NCBI GenBank assembly: GCA_031280955.1
Contig: JAITGA010000007.1
Span: 24,038-88,037 of the forward strand
Length of the DNA: 64,000 nucleotides
Source of the DNA: Lachnospiraceae bacterium
Lineage (GTDB): Bacteria; Bacillota; Clostridia; Lachnospirales; Lachnospiraceae
Direction of reading: 5' to 3'
This document shows, piece after piece, positions 1 through 8,395 of this stretch (the stretch's first letter is position 1; every line of letters begins with the position of its first letter). A program made the translations under genes and the position numbers. The notes under the pieces were generated by a model that was given only the letters and a program-made list of their open reading frames with translations, ran no database searches and was not told the DNA's origin.

Positions 1-1199
1 GCTATCGAGGTGATGAAAGTGTTAATCATCGTGATATGTGAATGACCGGCTCCGTTGACCAGTCCGAAAAAGCAAAAGAGGAACGGCACGATCAAATAAT
101 CCCACGAAAATGCGGTGATATAGATAGTCCCTGCCTTAACTACGGCTTCCGAGTTGGAAAAAATCCCCATTATCTGTGTCCCGAATAACTGAATGATGAA
201 AAAGAGGGGAAAACCGATGGCAATACAAATAAATATTCCTGTCTTCATCGTTTTGAGGGCACGGTCATGACGGTTCGCCCCAAAGTTCTGGGCACACATC
301 ATCGCCACCGAGTTAGAGACGGCAATCATCGGCATAATCGCAAAACCCGAAAACCGTCCTGCCAACCCTGCGGCAGCGGCAACAGAAACCCCATATCCGT
401 TGACCAATGTAGTCAATAGCAAAAACGATAGATTTACCGCAATTTGGGAAATTCCCGCCGGAATCCCAATACGCAGTATCAGCTTCAAACGGCTACGGTC
501 GATAGTAAAACTACGAGGGCGAAAGTCAAACAAAAAACCACTGCGGGACAGATAAATTGCCGAAGCAAACACACTCCCCATCTGTGCTACCACCGTAGCA
601 ATCGCCACCCCCATTACCCCTATCCCCAATCCGGCAACCAATACCAAATCAAGAATAATGTTGGCGGCACAGGCACAGGCGATAAAATAGAGCGGGCGTT
701 TGGAATCACCCAGACCACGCAGGACAGCAGCAATGGCATTATAGAGAAAGATAAACGGCAACCCGCTCATACAAATAACCAAATAAAGCCAAGCCTCACG
801 GAAACTTTCCTCGGGAACTTGCATCAATCGCAAAAACACATTGCTGCCCACAATAAATATCGCCGAAAGTACGATCGAGCCAACCAGAAGACTGGTAAGC
901 AAAGTGGCAGTCGTTTTCTTTACCTCGTCATACTTCTTTGCCCCATAAAACTGACCGATTACAATTGTCCCACCCACGGAAAAGCCAATGGCAATAGCTA
1001 TTGCCAAAAATGTCAGCTGTGCCCCGTTATTGACGGCAGCGACTGCCGCCTCGTTGGCAAAGTAACTGACTATCAAAAGATCAGCCATGCTAAAACTTTG
1101 CTGTATCAACATCGACAACAAAAAAGGTGCTGAGAAGCGGATTAGCTGTCCTGCCACCCCACCTTGGGTTAAGTCATTTTGGAATTTTGCTTCTTTCAC
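1..1199 (-). CDS. MATE family efflux transporter (3' end beyond window)
   Basis: A reading frame on the minus strand starts with GTG at 1199 and stays open to base 1, so about 400 of the usual 450 residues are visible. The N-terminus reads KEAKFQNDLTQGGVAGQLI and is followed by long hydrophobic segments. The pattern of polar N-terminus, 'FSAPFLLSMLIQQ' and 'GDSKRPLYF' loops is typical of multidrug and toxic compound extrusion (MATE) proteins, which export cationic compounds using sodium or proton gradients. The GTG start lies one base after the sortase stop codon, so the two are probably translated from one message. The C-terminus is missing because the window ends. The substrate cannot be inferred. 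Confidence 0.85.
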   Translation of the reverse strand, partial: MKEAKFQNDLTQGGVAGQLIRFSAPFLLSMLIQQSFSMADLLIVSYFANEAAVAAVNNGAQLTFLAIAIAIGFSVGGTIVIGQFYGAKKYDEVKKTTATLLTSLLVGSIVLSAIFIVGSNVFLRLMQVPEESFREAWLYLVICMSGLPFIFLYNAIAAVLRGLGDSKRPLYFIACACAANIILDLVLVAGLGIGVMGVAIATVVAQMGSVFASAIYLSRSGFLFDFRPRSFTIDRSRLKLILRIGIPAGISQIAVNLSFLLLTTLVNGYGVSVAAAAGLAGRFSGFAIMPMIAVSNSVAMMCAQNFGANRHDRALKTMKTGIFICIAIGFPLFFIIQLFGTQIMGIFSNSEAVVKAGTIYITAFSWDYLIVPFLFCFFGLVNGAGHSHITMINTFITSI

Positions 1200-1200
1200 G

Positions 1201-2109
1201 TCATTCTATCCTTTTTGCTACAACCACGAAACGTCCTTCGGGGTCGATATCATCACAAGTCGATAAAGTCAAAAGCTGATCGCCAAATGTTGCCGTTACC
1301 CCCGTGTCATAATAAGACATTGCCGCCATCTCCTGCATATTGGAGTAAAACTCTTCTGCTGAGTTGACATCAAAAAACTGGTAGTATTTGAACACAATCT
1401 CATCTGTATTATATACCCGTGAACGGAATGTGTACATTACCTGATAAACACCCTTTTCATATATTGTATCAAAATGTATCAGCGGATGCTCTTCAAAATA
1501 TGACTGGTTTTCATATCTTTGCAAATGCCCGAACATTTGCCCCGTCCGCATTCGGTGTCCGTAGATAATCAAATTGGTGGAACGAGGGTAAAGCGTGTTG
1601 CGGTAATCCATAAAAATACTGCCATTTCTGTTAAACTCCTGATAAAAATCGCGGTCAAGGTAGTATTCATTATTGACTGTCTGTAAGACGGGATAGTCAA
1701 TCACCGTTCCTTCTATCCTAATCCAACCAATCATCCGCCGATTGCGGTTATAAAGGGTAAGATATTCGTCGAGTACCGGCGGCAGTTCGCCATCGGCAAC
1801 ACGGTGAATGGTCGTGTTCGGGGTAATATTTTGCATATTTCCGGGACGGTTATATGTATCGTCGCCAATCAATTGCATCAGTCCCGTGGTATCACTTGCC
1901 GTCCGTTCACGATGATATGAATAAAGACCATAACTGGAAAAGCTCGCTATCGCAACCAGGATACAAACCAAAGCTAAGAGTTTTTGCCTTTTTTGCGTCT
2001 TTTGCAGGTAAACCAGTGCTTGGGTATCAATATCACTTGCCGCCTGAACCTGCGGCTGCGGCTTGGCGGTGGTTTTATTATTGGCTTTCGGTTTCGGGGT
2101 TGACTTCAT
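1201..2109 (-). CDS. Class B sortase
   Basis: 302 residues: a Pro/Lys-rich cytoplasmic N-terminus, one membrane segment (about residues 44-63), then a sortase domain. The catalytic triad is visible: His in YGHRM, Cys in TLSTCD and Arg in GRFVVVAKR. The TLSTC...GRF spacing and the long helix between the last strands fit class B sortases, which link surface proteins to peptidoglycan or act on pilus or iron-uptake proteins. No obvious sortase substrate is encoded next to it; a MATE transporter follows directly. Two inverted repeats lie upstream at 2153-2200. The class assignment rests on overall sequence likeness; the substrate motif is unknown. Confidence 0.9.
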   Translation of the reverse strand: MKSTPKPKANNKTTAKPQPQVQAASDIDTQALVYLQKTQKRQKLLALVCILVAIASFSSYGLYSYHRERTASDTTGLMQLIGDDTYNRPGNMQNITPNTTIHRVADGELPPVLDEYLTLYNRNRRMIGWIRIEGTVIDYPVLQTVNNEYYLDRDFYQEFNRNGSIFMDYRNTLYPRSTNLIIYGHRMRTGQMFGHLQRYENQSYFEEHPLIHFDTIYEKGVYQVMYTFRSRVYNTDEIVFKYYQFFDVNSAEEFYSNMQEMAAMSYYDTGVTATFGDQLLTLSTCDDIDPEGRFVVVAKRIE

Positions 2110-2152
2110 TATCTAAATACTCCTGTATCCGGAAAGCAGGGTGGGTATATTT

Positions 2153-2200
2153 GAATATGCTAGTCGCATATTTATAAAGCGAATATGCTAGTCGCATATT
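2153..2200. repeat. Two copies of a 20-bp inverted repeat upstream of the sortase
   Basis: GAATATGCTAGTCGCATATT occurs at 2153-2172 and again at 2181-2200, a 28-bp period. Each copy holds AATATGC-TAGTC-GCATATT, a perfect 7-bp inverted repeat around five bases. The pair lies 44 bp upstream of the sortase start, where a promoter or operator would sit. The second copy also supplies the outer arm of the quasi-palindromic element at 2193-2354. An operator role is inferred. Confidence 0.6.
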
Positions 2201-2354
2201 AACAAGGTGCTGATTTATCAATGGGTACGCTCTCGCTTCATACAAAACGTAGCGGTACATAAGGCGGCAGACCCACAGAACATGGGTCTATACGCCACCT
2301 AAGTACCGACGTTTTGCAAGAACCCATTCTATAAATCACACCTTGACATATGCG
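2193..2354 (-). repeat. Quasi-palindromic intergenic element, copy A
   Basis: A stretch of about 160 bp between leuS and the sortase folds end to end. From outside to inside the arms pair as CGCATAT/ATATGCG, AAGGTG/CACCTT, TGATTTAT/ATAAATCA, TGGGT/ACCCA, CAAAACG/CGTTTTG, CGGTAC/GTACCG and AGACCC/GGGTCT. A second copy lies at 34763-34919 on the opposite strand. The core (AACGTCGGTACTTAGG and CCTTATGTACCGCTACGTT) is conserved between copies, while outer stems change on both sides at once. It could be a structured RNA or a MITE-like mobile repeat. Confidence 0.75.
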
Positions 2355-2363
2355 CCCAGCACA

Positions 2364-4766
2364 CTACCTCACCACAATATTCACAATCCGCCCCGGCACA
2401 TATATCTCTTTTACTATCGTACCCGCAAGCCGTTCTCCCAACTCCGCCTTAGCAATACTGATAACATCTGTAGCGGCAATATCCACGGCAACACGAATCA
2501 CTTTTCTCGTCTTCCCATTTATCTGGACGGCGATATCTATTTCTTTTTCTGCCAACAATGCTTCATCGGCAATCGGCCAGCTATTCGCAAAAACACTACC
2601 GCTTCCTCCCAACTCCTGCCACAGTTCCTCGGCAATATGAGGGGCAAATGGTGCTATCAAGATAACGGCTGTCTGTAGCGTCTGCTTGTCAATGCCGCCG
2701 GTTCGGGCAATTGCCATCATCTTATTATTCGCTTCCATGAACCCGGAGACGACAGTATTAAAACTAAATGCCTCCAGACGGCGGGAAATCTCATATACCA
2801 TCCAATTGCGGACACGAAGCATTTCTGCTGTTGCCTTTATATTCGTATCCTTATTTTCCATCACCAGACGATAAAACTTCGCCAAGAAACGATACACCCC
2901 ATCAATCCCGCGATCGTCCCATTCAGAATCCTGTTCCGGCGGACCGACGAATAGTTCATATAATCTTAGCGAATCACAACCATATTTACTGACGAGTTCA
3001 TCAGGTGAAACCGCATTCCCTTTTGACTTGCTCATCTTTGCGCCATTTTTGGTAAGCATACCCTGATTGAATAACTTCACAAACGGCTCATCAAAATCAA
3101 GATAACCTTGGTCATAAAGGAACTTCGTATAAAAGCGGGCATATAACAAATGCAAAATCGCATGTTCAACACCGCCAATATACATATCAACCGGCAGATA
3201 CTTTGCTGCCTTAGCTTTGTCCACCAACACCGCTTCGTTGCGATTATCAATGAAACGGAGGAAATACCATGACGAACCCGCCCATTGCGGCATCGTGTTC
3301 GTCTCCCGCTTCGCTTCCTTTTTGCACTCAGGACACTTCGTATTTACCCAATTACTGACTGTTGCCAGCGGCGATTCACCCGTCCCACTTGGTACAAATG
3401 AATCTATCTGTGGCAGAAGTAGCGGTAACTCCGCTTCAGGAATGGGAACTGCACCGCAATCAGGACAATGAACTATCGGTATCGGCTCTCCCCAGTAACG
3501 CTGACGAGAAAAAATCCAATCACGAAGCTTATAGTTAACTGTCTTCTTGCCTAACCCTTTTTGCGAAAGCCATTCCGCTCCCTCTTCTCTGACTGCTACC
3601 GCATCACGACCGTTCCATTCCCCGGAATTGACCAAAATTCCCTCTGTTTCACAATAAGGCTCATTCATCACCTCGTCTGAAGTCCCATCAGCGGATATAA
3701 CTTGAACGATCGGCAGTGAGAATTTGACGGCAAAAGCAAAATCGCGTTCATCGTGGGCAGGAACACTCATAATTGCTCCTGTTCCATAATCTGCGAGGAC
3801 ATAATCAGCCAACCAAATCGGTAATTTTGCGCCGCTGAGCGGATTGATGGCATATATCCCGGTAAAAACGCCGGTTTTGTCCTGCTCCTGCATTCTCTCA
3901 ATGCTCGATTTGAGCGATGCTTCGTAAATATATGCCTCTACTGCTGCCTTGGTTGTTTCTGTATGCAAAGTGGCGGCAAGCGGATGTTCCGGAGCCAAGA
4001 CCATAAAGGTTGCACCATAAAGAGTATCGACACGAGTAGTGAAAACCGTAATAGCCGCAGGTGAATTTTCAATTGCAAAATCAATTTCCGCACCATACGA
4101 CTTGCCAATCCAATCAGACTGCATCTTAATAACCTTTTCCGGCCATTCCAGTTTTGCCAAGTCATCAAGCAGACGGTCAGCATAGGCGGTGATTTTTAAC
4201 ATCCATTGCTTCAACATCTTCTTCGTTGCGCTCTCGCCGCAACGTTCACAAGCACCGTTTACCACCTCTTCATTGGCAAGACCGGTTTTGCACGAGGGAC
4301 ACCAGTTAATTGGCATTTCTTTTTCGTATGCCAAACCTGCTTTCCACATCTTTATAAATATCCATTGTGTCCATTTATAGTAGTCGGGGTCGGTAGTGGA
4401 AAACTCCATCTCCCAGTCATAAAGGGCGGCGATATGCCCGATTTGTTCTTTGATACTGCCAATATTATCAGCGGTGGTCTTGGCAGGATGGATACCAACC
4501 TTGATAGCGTAGTTTTCTGCCGGCAAGCCAAAAGCATCCCAACCCATCGGATGAATGAGATAATAACCGCCAAGGAGCTTGTAACGACTCCAGACATCAG
4601 AGATAACATAACCACGCCAATGCCCTACATGAAGACCGCTGGCAGAGGGATAAGGAAACATATCCAGACAGTAATACTTGGGCTTCTTCCCATCATCAAT
4701 ATTGACAGGTTCGTCTGTCCATTTTTGCCGCCATTTCTTTTCAATTCCTCGATGCTCGTACTTCAT
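2364..4766 (-). CDS. leuS: Leucyl-tRNA synthetase
   Basis: 800 residues from the ATG at 4766, which has GGTAGGAG four bases upstream; an ATG at 4805 would add 13 unlikely residues. This class I enzyme charges tRNA-Leu with leucine. Visible signatures are the HIGH-type HVGHW (residues 46-50), a CPSC...CERC zinc motif, the editing domain with TVFTTRVDTLYGATF, and KMSKS at about 577-581. Length and order match bacterial LeuRS. It is convergent with nothing and diverges from the L,D-transpeptidase gene. No T-box leader was found in the 222-bp upstream gap. Confidence 0.98.
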   Translation of the reverse strand: MKYEHRGIEKKWRQKWTDEPVNIDDGKKPKYYCLDMFPYPSASGLHVGHWRGYVISDVWSRYKLLGGYYLIHPMGWDAFGLPAENYAIKVGIHPAKTTADNIGSIKEQIGHIAALYDWEMEFSTTDPDYYKWTQWIFIKMWKAGLAYEKEMPINWCPSCKTGLANEEVVNGACERCGESATKKMLKQWMLKITAYADRLLDDLAKLEWPEKVIKMQSDWIGKSYGAEIDFAIENSPAAITVFTTRVDTLYGATFMVLAPEHPLAATLHTETTKAAVEAYIYEASLKSSIERMQEQDKTGVFTGIYAINPLSGAKLPIWLADYVLADYGTGAIMSVPAHDERDFAFAVKFSLPIVQVISADGTSDEVMNEPYCETEGILVNSGEWNGRDAVAVREEGAEWLSQKGLGKKTVNYKLRDWIFSRQRYWGEPIPIVHCPDCGAVPIPEAELPLLLPQIDSFVPSGTGESPLATVSNWVNTKCPECKKEAKRETNTMPQWAGSSWYFLRFIDNRNEAVLVDKAKAAKYLPVDMYIGGVEHAILHLLYARFYTKFLYDQGYLDFDEPFVKLFNQGMLTKNGAKMSKSKGNAVSPDELVSKYGCDSLRLYELFVGPPEQDSEWDDRGIDGVYRFLAKFYRLVMENKDTNIKATAEMLRVRNWMVYEISRRLEAFSFNTVVSGFMEANNKMMAIARTGGIDKQTLQTAVILIAPFAPHIAEELWQELGGSGSVFANSWPIADEALLAEKEIDIAVQINGKTRKVIRVAVDIAATDVISIAKAELGERLAGTIVKEIYVPGRIVNIVVR

Positions 4767-4988
4767 TTGTCTCCTACCTTTTTTTACACACTTTAGCATT
4801 CCCATAGTTAGTTGTCAATGTGAAGAGCCGTCCGGAGGATTGACTGTAAAATTTTCTTGTCACCACTCTTATTTATATGATATCATAAAGTATGTTGTTT
4901 TGTTCATTCATGATATCAAAGATGAACCAACAGTTTGCATTTATCTGACTTCCCTAGATTTTACTTGGGATATCTTGCGGAGAACAAT

Positions 4989-6425
4989 GTGGATAGTGTT
5001 ATAGAGCAAAAAAAAGAACAAACTACTAGCAAGAGCAAGTCCAAACTGGGTGTGGTTATAACTATCAGTATAACTATATGTCTGTTGTTGGCTTTTGTTG
5101 CTATTTTCTATGTCCGTGTTGCCAACTACTATGAAGTCCGCTTTTTTCCTGATACCACAATCAACGGCTTTGACAGCGGCGACCTCACCCCCGCACAGGT
5201 CGTGGATTTAATCTACCGTCAAACTATGACCTACCGTATCGATATCTTTGATCAAGACGGAGTTTTAATTACCAGTATCAATGCGGCTGACATTGCTCTT
5301 CGCATTGATATTGAGGCAGAGGTTCTCTCTTTGCTGCACGCCCAGAATCATCAATTATGGCTTATCCACCATACCGAGCCGGAAAATCACTATCTTTCTT
5401 TTCCTGTCTATTTTGATTATCATTTGCTTGAATCCCATATTCGTAACCTCGGTATTTTCGTCGCTGCCAACATGGAAGTACCTGTGAACGCTTATATCAG
5501 CGATTATGACCCTGCCATCAAGGGATACCACATCATTCCTGAAACAAAGGGAAATATTATTAGTTTCCCGCTGGCGTATGAAGTAATCAAGACATCCATA
5601 TACGAAGGAAAATCCGAAGTATACCTTGATGAGAGCTGTTATGTACGAGCAGAGGTCACTTCCCATAACCTTGCTTTGGTGCGGCGGGCGTGGAACCTAA
5701 ACCGGCTGGCAGGGGCGAGCATCAGTTATGACTGGAATGGGAGTGAGTTTGTTCTCGACGGTGATATGATTCATCTTTGGATTGTTGAGCGTGGTCAGGA
5801 GTTTTCCCTTGACGAAGAGGCTGTTGCTGATTTCGTTGCCACCCATGCACGGGAAAACGATACCTGGGGCAGAAACCGCTCTTTTACTACCCAAGGCGGC
5901 AGGGTAGTATCTTTGCCCAATGGCGGTTATGGTTGGCGGACTGACAGGGCTGCCGAGACTGAGGCATTGACTGCGCTAATACTAAGCGGAACTGTAACCG
6001 AACGTGAACCCATCTTCCGTAATACCGGGTGGAACAAAGGTCAAGACGATATTGGTTCTTCATACGTGGAACTTGATTTGACCAATCAACATCTTTACTT
6101 TTTTATAGATGGCGAACTTATCACCGATGCCCCCTTGGTTTCCGGTGATATGAACCGTAATATGGCGACTCCACCGGGGTTATTCGGGATTACTTACCGA
6201 GAAAGAAATGCCATCCTCCGGGGAGCAACTTACACTACCCCGGTTACTTATTGGATGCCTTTTAACGGTAATATCGGGATGCACGATGCTACATGGCGGC
6301 GAGTTTTTGGCGGTACTCAATATATCAGCAATGGCTCACATGGCTGTATCAATCTGCCTTATCGTGCCGCCCGAACTGTCTTTGCTTACATGGAACCCGG
6401 CTTCCCGGTTATTTGTTATTATTAG
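4989..6425 (+). CDS. L,D-transpeptidase with peptidoglycan-binding-like N-domain (YkuD family)
   Basis: The chosen start is GTG at 4989, six bases after GGAG, giving 478 residues; an ATG at 4935 is in frame but lacks a ribosome binding site. A Lys/Ser-rich N-terminus is followed by one membrane anchor (VVITISITICLLLAFVAIF), a long extracellular region of the PG_binding_4 kind, and a C-terminal YkuD domain with the catalytic SHGCINL motif (Cys near 453). YkuD enzymes form 3-3 cross-links in peptidoglycan and are insensitive to most penicillins. It is the only plus-strand gene in the first 23 kb and ends at a strong hairpin terminator. Confidence 0.92.
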   Translation: MDSVIEQKKEQTTSKSKSKLGVVITISITICLLLAFVAIFYVRVANYYEVRFFPDTTINGFDSGDLTPAQVVDLIYRQTMTYRIDIFDQDGVLITSINAADIALRIDIEAEVLSLLHAQNHQLWLIHHTEPENHYLSFPVYFDYHLLESHIRNLGIFVAANMEVPVNAYISDYDPAIKGYHIIPETKGNIISFPLAYEVIKTSIYEGKSEVYLDESCYVRAEVTSHNLALVRRAWNLNRLAGASISYDWNGSEFVLDGDMIHLWIVERGQEFSLDEEAVADFVATHARENDTWGRNRSFTTQGGRVVSLPNGGYGWRTDRAAETEALTALILSGTVTEREPIFRNTGWNKGQDDIGSSYVELDLTNQHLYFFIDGELITDAPLVSGDMNRNMATPPGLFGITYRERNAILRGATYTTPVTYWMPFNGNIGMHDATWRRVFGGTQYISNGSHGCINLPYRAARTVFAYMEPGFPVICYY

Positions 6426-6498
6426 TAATGTTCATGTTTTATTGGGATGAATTGATTTATAGAGCAGTTAAACCGGAAAAATGTCATGAGAAATCTCC

Positions 6499-6543
6499 AA
6501 AGGAGTTTTCCAAAGGAAAAATCCTTTTGGAAAACTCCTTTTT
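6499..6543 (+). terminator. Rho-independent terminator after the L,D-transpeptidase gene
   Basis: Arms AAAGGAGTTTTCCAAA (6499-6514) and TTTGGAAAACTCCTTT (6526-6541) are perfectly complementary over 16 bp around an 11-base loop, and the plus-strand transcript ends in a run of T. The hairpin lies between convergent genes and may also slow minus-strand transcripts, though no T run follows on that side. Confidence 0.9.
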
Positions 6544-6564
6544 CAACACTACTATACCGTTACT

Positions 6565-7575
6565 CTAGTACTTTCCTGCATTAGCGGCTTCTTCCAACGA
6601 TACGGCAACAGCAACCGTCATCCCGACCATCGGATTGTTACCCGCTCCTATCAGTCCCATCATTTCCACATGGGCAGGAACAGATGATGAACCGGCGAAC
6701 TGGGCATCGGAGTGCATCCGTCCCATTGTGTCAGTCATCCCGTATGAAGCAGGACCGGCTGCCATATTGTCAGGGTGTAAGGTACGTCCTGTTCCCCCGC
6801 CTGAAGCCACGGAGAAGAAGCGTTTACCCTGTTCCAGACATTCTTTTTTGTAAGTTCCGGCAACAGGGTGTTGGAAACGAGTAGGATTGGTTGAGTTCCC
6901 GGTAATCGAGACATCGACTTTCTCCAGATGCATGACTGCTACACCCTCAATAACGTCATCGACACCATAACAATTGACCTTTGAACGCAGTCCGCTTGAA
7001 TATGACTTGCGGAATTTTTCCTTTACCTCTCCTTTGGCATAATCAAATTCGGTCTCAACGTAGGTAAAACCATTGATGCGAGAGATAATCTGGGCAGCAT
7101 CTTTCCCCAGACCGTTGAGGATGACCCTAAGCGGCTTCGTTCTTACCTTGTTGGCTTTTTCGGCAATACCGATAGCTCCCTCGGCGGCGGCAAATGACTC
7201 ATGCCCTGCGAGAAAAGCGAAACATTCTGTTTCCTCTTCGAGCAGCATTTTCCCGAGATTGCCATGACCGATGCCGACCTTGCGTTGGTCTGCGACCGAA
7301 CCGGGTATACAAAATGCCTGAATCCCCTCGCCGATAGCTGCTGCCGCTTCCGCTGCTTTACGGCAGTTTTTCTTGATTGCGATTGCGGCTCCGACCACAT
7401 ACGCCCATTTGGCATTTTCAAAGCAAATCGGTTGAATCGCCTCAACTTGCTTGTATACCTCCATCCCTGCATCCTTGGTGATTTGTTCCGCTTCTTCGAT
7501 GGAAGAGATGCCATAACTATTAAGTACCCGGTTGATTTGCTCAATCCGTCTTTCATATGATTCAAATGTTACCAC
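6565..7575 (-). CDS. GGGtGRT motif protein, partner of the NifU-like scaffold
   Basis: About 336 residues from GTG at 7575, which has GAGAGGAGGAGG just upstream; a GTG at 7593 overlaps the previous stop codon. The protein carries the motif that names the family, GGGTGRT, in the context VASGGGTGRTLHPDN near the C-terminal third. It contains many Gly/Ala-rich segments but no membrane helix. In Clostridia and spirochaetes this family is found next to a NifU-like protein, as here, and is annotated as an Fe-S cluster related factor without a proven reaction. The family is recognised from the motif; the role is inferred from the partner. Confidence 0.85.
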   Translation of the reverse strand: MVTFESYERRIEQINRVLNSYGISSIEEAEQITKDAGMEVYKQVEAIQPICFENAKWAYVVGAAIAIKKNCRKAAEAAAAIGEGIQAFCIPGSVADQRKVGIGHGNLGKMLLEEETECFAFLAGHESFAAAEGAIGIAEKANKVRTKPLRVILNGLGKDAAQIISRINGFTYVETEFDYAKGEVKEKFRKSYSSGLRSKVNCYGVDDVIEGVAVMHLEKVDVSITGNSTNPTRFQHPVAGTYKKECLEQGKRFFSVASGGGTGRTLHPDNMAAGPASYGMTDTMGRMHSDAQFAGSSSVPAHVEMMGLIGAGNNPMVGMTVAVAVSLEEAANAGKY

Positions 7576-7589
7576 TTTGCCTCCTCCTC

Positions 7590-8282
7590 TCACTCTTTTC
7601 TGGGATCAATGATACGCACGGCATCAGCGACACGTCCATATTCACCCGAGGCTTTCTCCCAAGCTGTGTTGGGGTCATCGCCTTTTTGGATGAACTCTGT
7701 CATTCTACCCAGACTCACGAACTTGTAGCCAATGATTTCGTCATCAGCATCAAGGGCAATTCCCGTCACATATCCTTCCGCCATTTCCAGATAACGCGGT
7801 CCCTTCGCCAATGTGCCGTATACAGTTCCCACCTGACTGCGAAGCCCTTTGCCCAAATCTTCCAGTCCGGCACCAATCGGCAAGCCACCCTCGGAAAAAG
7901 CACTCTGGGTACGCCCATATGCAAGTTGCAAGAAAAGCTCACGCATTGCGGTATTGATGGCATCGCATACCAGATCAGTATTGAGAGCTTCAAGGATTGT
8001 CCTTCCGGGCATAATCTCCGCCGCCATCGCTGCCGAGTGGGTCATGCCGGAACAACCTATCGTCTCAATCAGGGTTTCTTCGATAATGCCGCTTTTTACG
8101 TTGATAGTCAGCTTACATGCACCCTGTTGTGGCGCACACCAACCGACACCATGAGTAAGCCCGGAAATATCGCTTACTTCCTTGGCACGAACCCAATTAG
8201 CCTCAATCGGAATCGGGGCTGACGCATGACACACGCCCTGTGCCACTTTGCACATTCCTTTTACTTCATGTGAATAAATCAT
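7590..8282 (-). CDS. NifU-like iron-sulfur cluster assembly scaffold protein
   Basis: 230 residues with AAAGGAG before the ATG. The N-terminal half resembles the IscU/NifU N-domain, with candidate cluster ligands in GVGWCAPQQGAC and ETIGCSGMTHSA. Such scaffolds hold a nascent Fe-S cluster before transfer to an apoprotein. The stop codon nearly touches the GGGtGRT gene, so the pair forms one transcription unit. Neither a cysteine desulfurase nor a suf operon is present in the window. The fold assignment is good; the target proteins are unknown. Confidence 0.85.
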   Translation of the reverse strand: MIYSHEVKGMCKVAQGVCHASAPIPIEANWVRAKEVSDISGLTHGVGWCAPQQGACKLTINVKSGIIEETLIETIGCSGMTHSAAMAAEIMPGRTILEALNTDLVCDAINTAMRELFLQLAYGRTQSAFSEGGLPIGAGLEDLGKGLRSQVGTVYGTLAKGPRYLEMAEGYVTGIALDADDEIIGYKFVSLGRMTEFIQKGDDPNTAWEKASGEYGRVADAVRIIDPRKE

Positions 8283-8346
8283 GTATTTCTCCTTTCATTG
8301 CGATATATGGTATTTTCTCATACTTTGGGGTAGAAAGCAAACGAAA

Positions 8347-8395
8347 GTGAAATCAATATCGTCCATCAATATCGTACAATTAATATCGTATCATT
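8347..8395. repeat. Short direct repeats ATCAATATCGT at a gene end
   Basis: Three near-identical units (ATCAATATCGT, ATCAATATCGT, ATTAATATCGT) follow each other with two or three bases between them, the last covering the stop codon of the gene at 8380. They might have arisen by slippage; no function is suggested. Confidence 0.5.

Noticed and set aside
444..1133. Plus-strand frame of 229 codons
   Set aside because: It lies opposite the MATE transporter frame and has the polar, low-complexity make-up of an antisense shadow.
4767..4988. T-box leader for leuS
   Set aside because: No specifier stem, T-box motif or terminator/antiterminator pair was found in the short gap.
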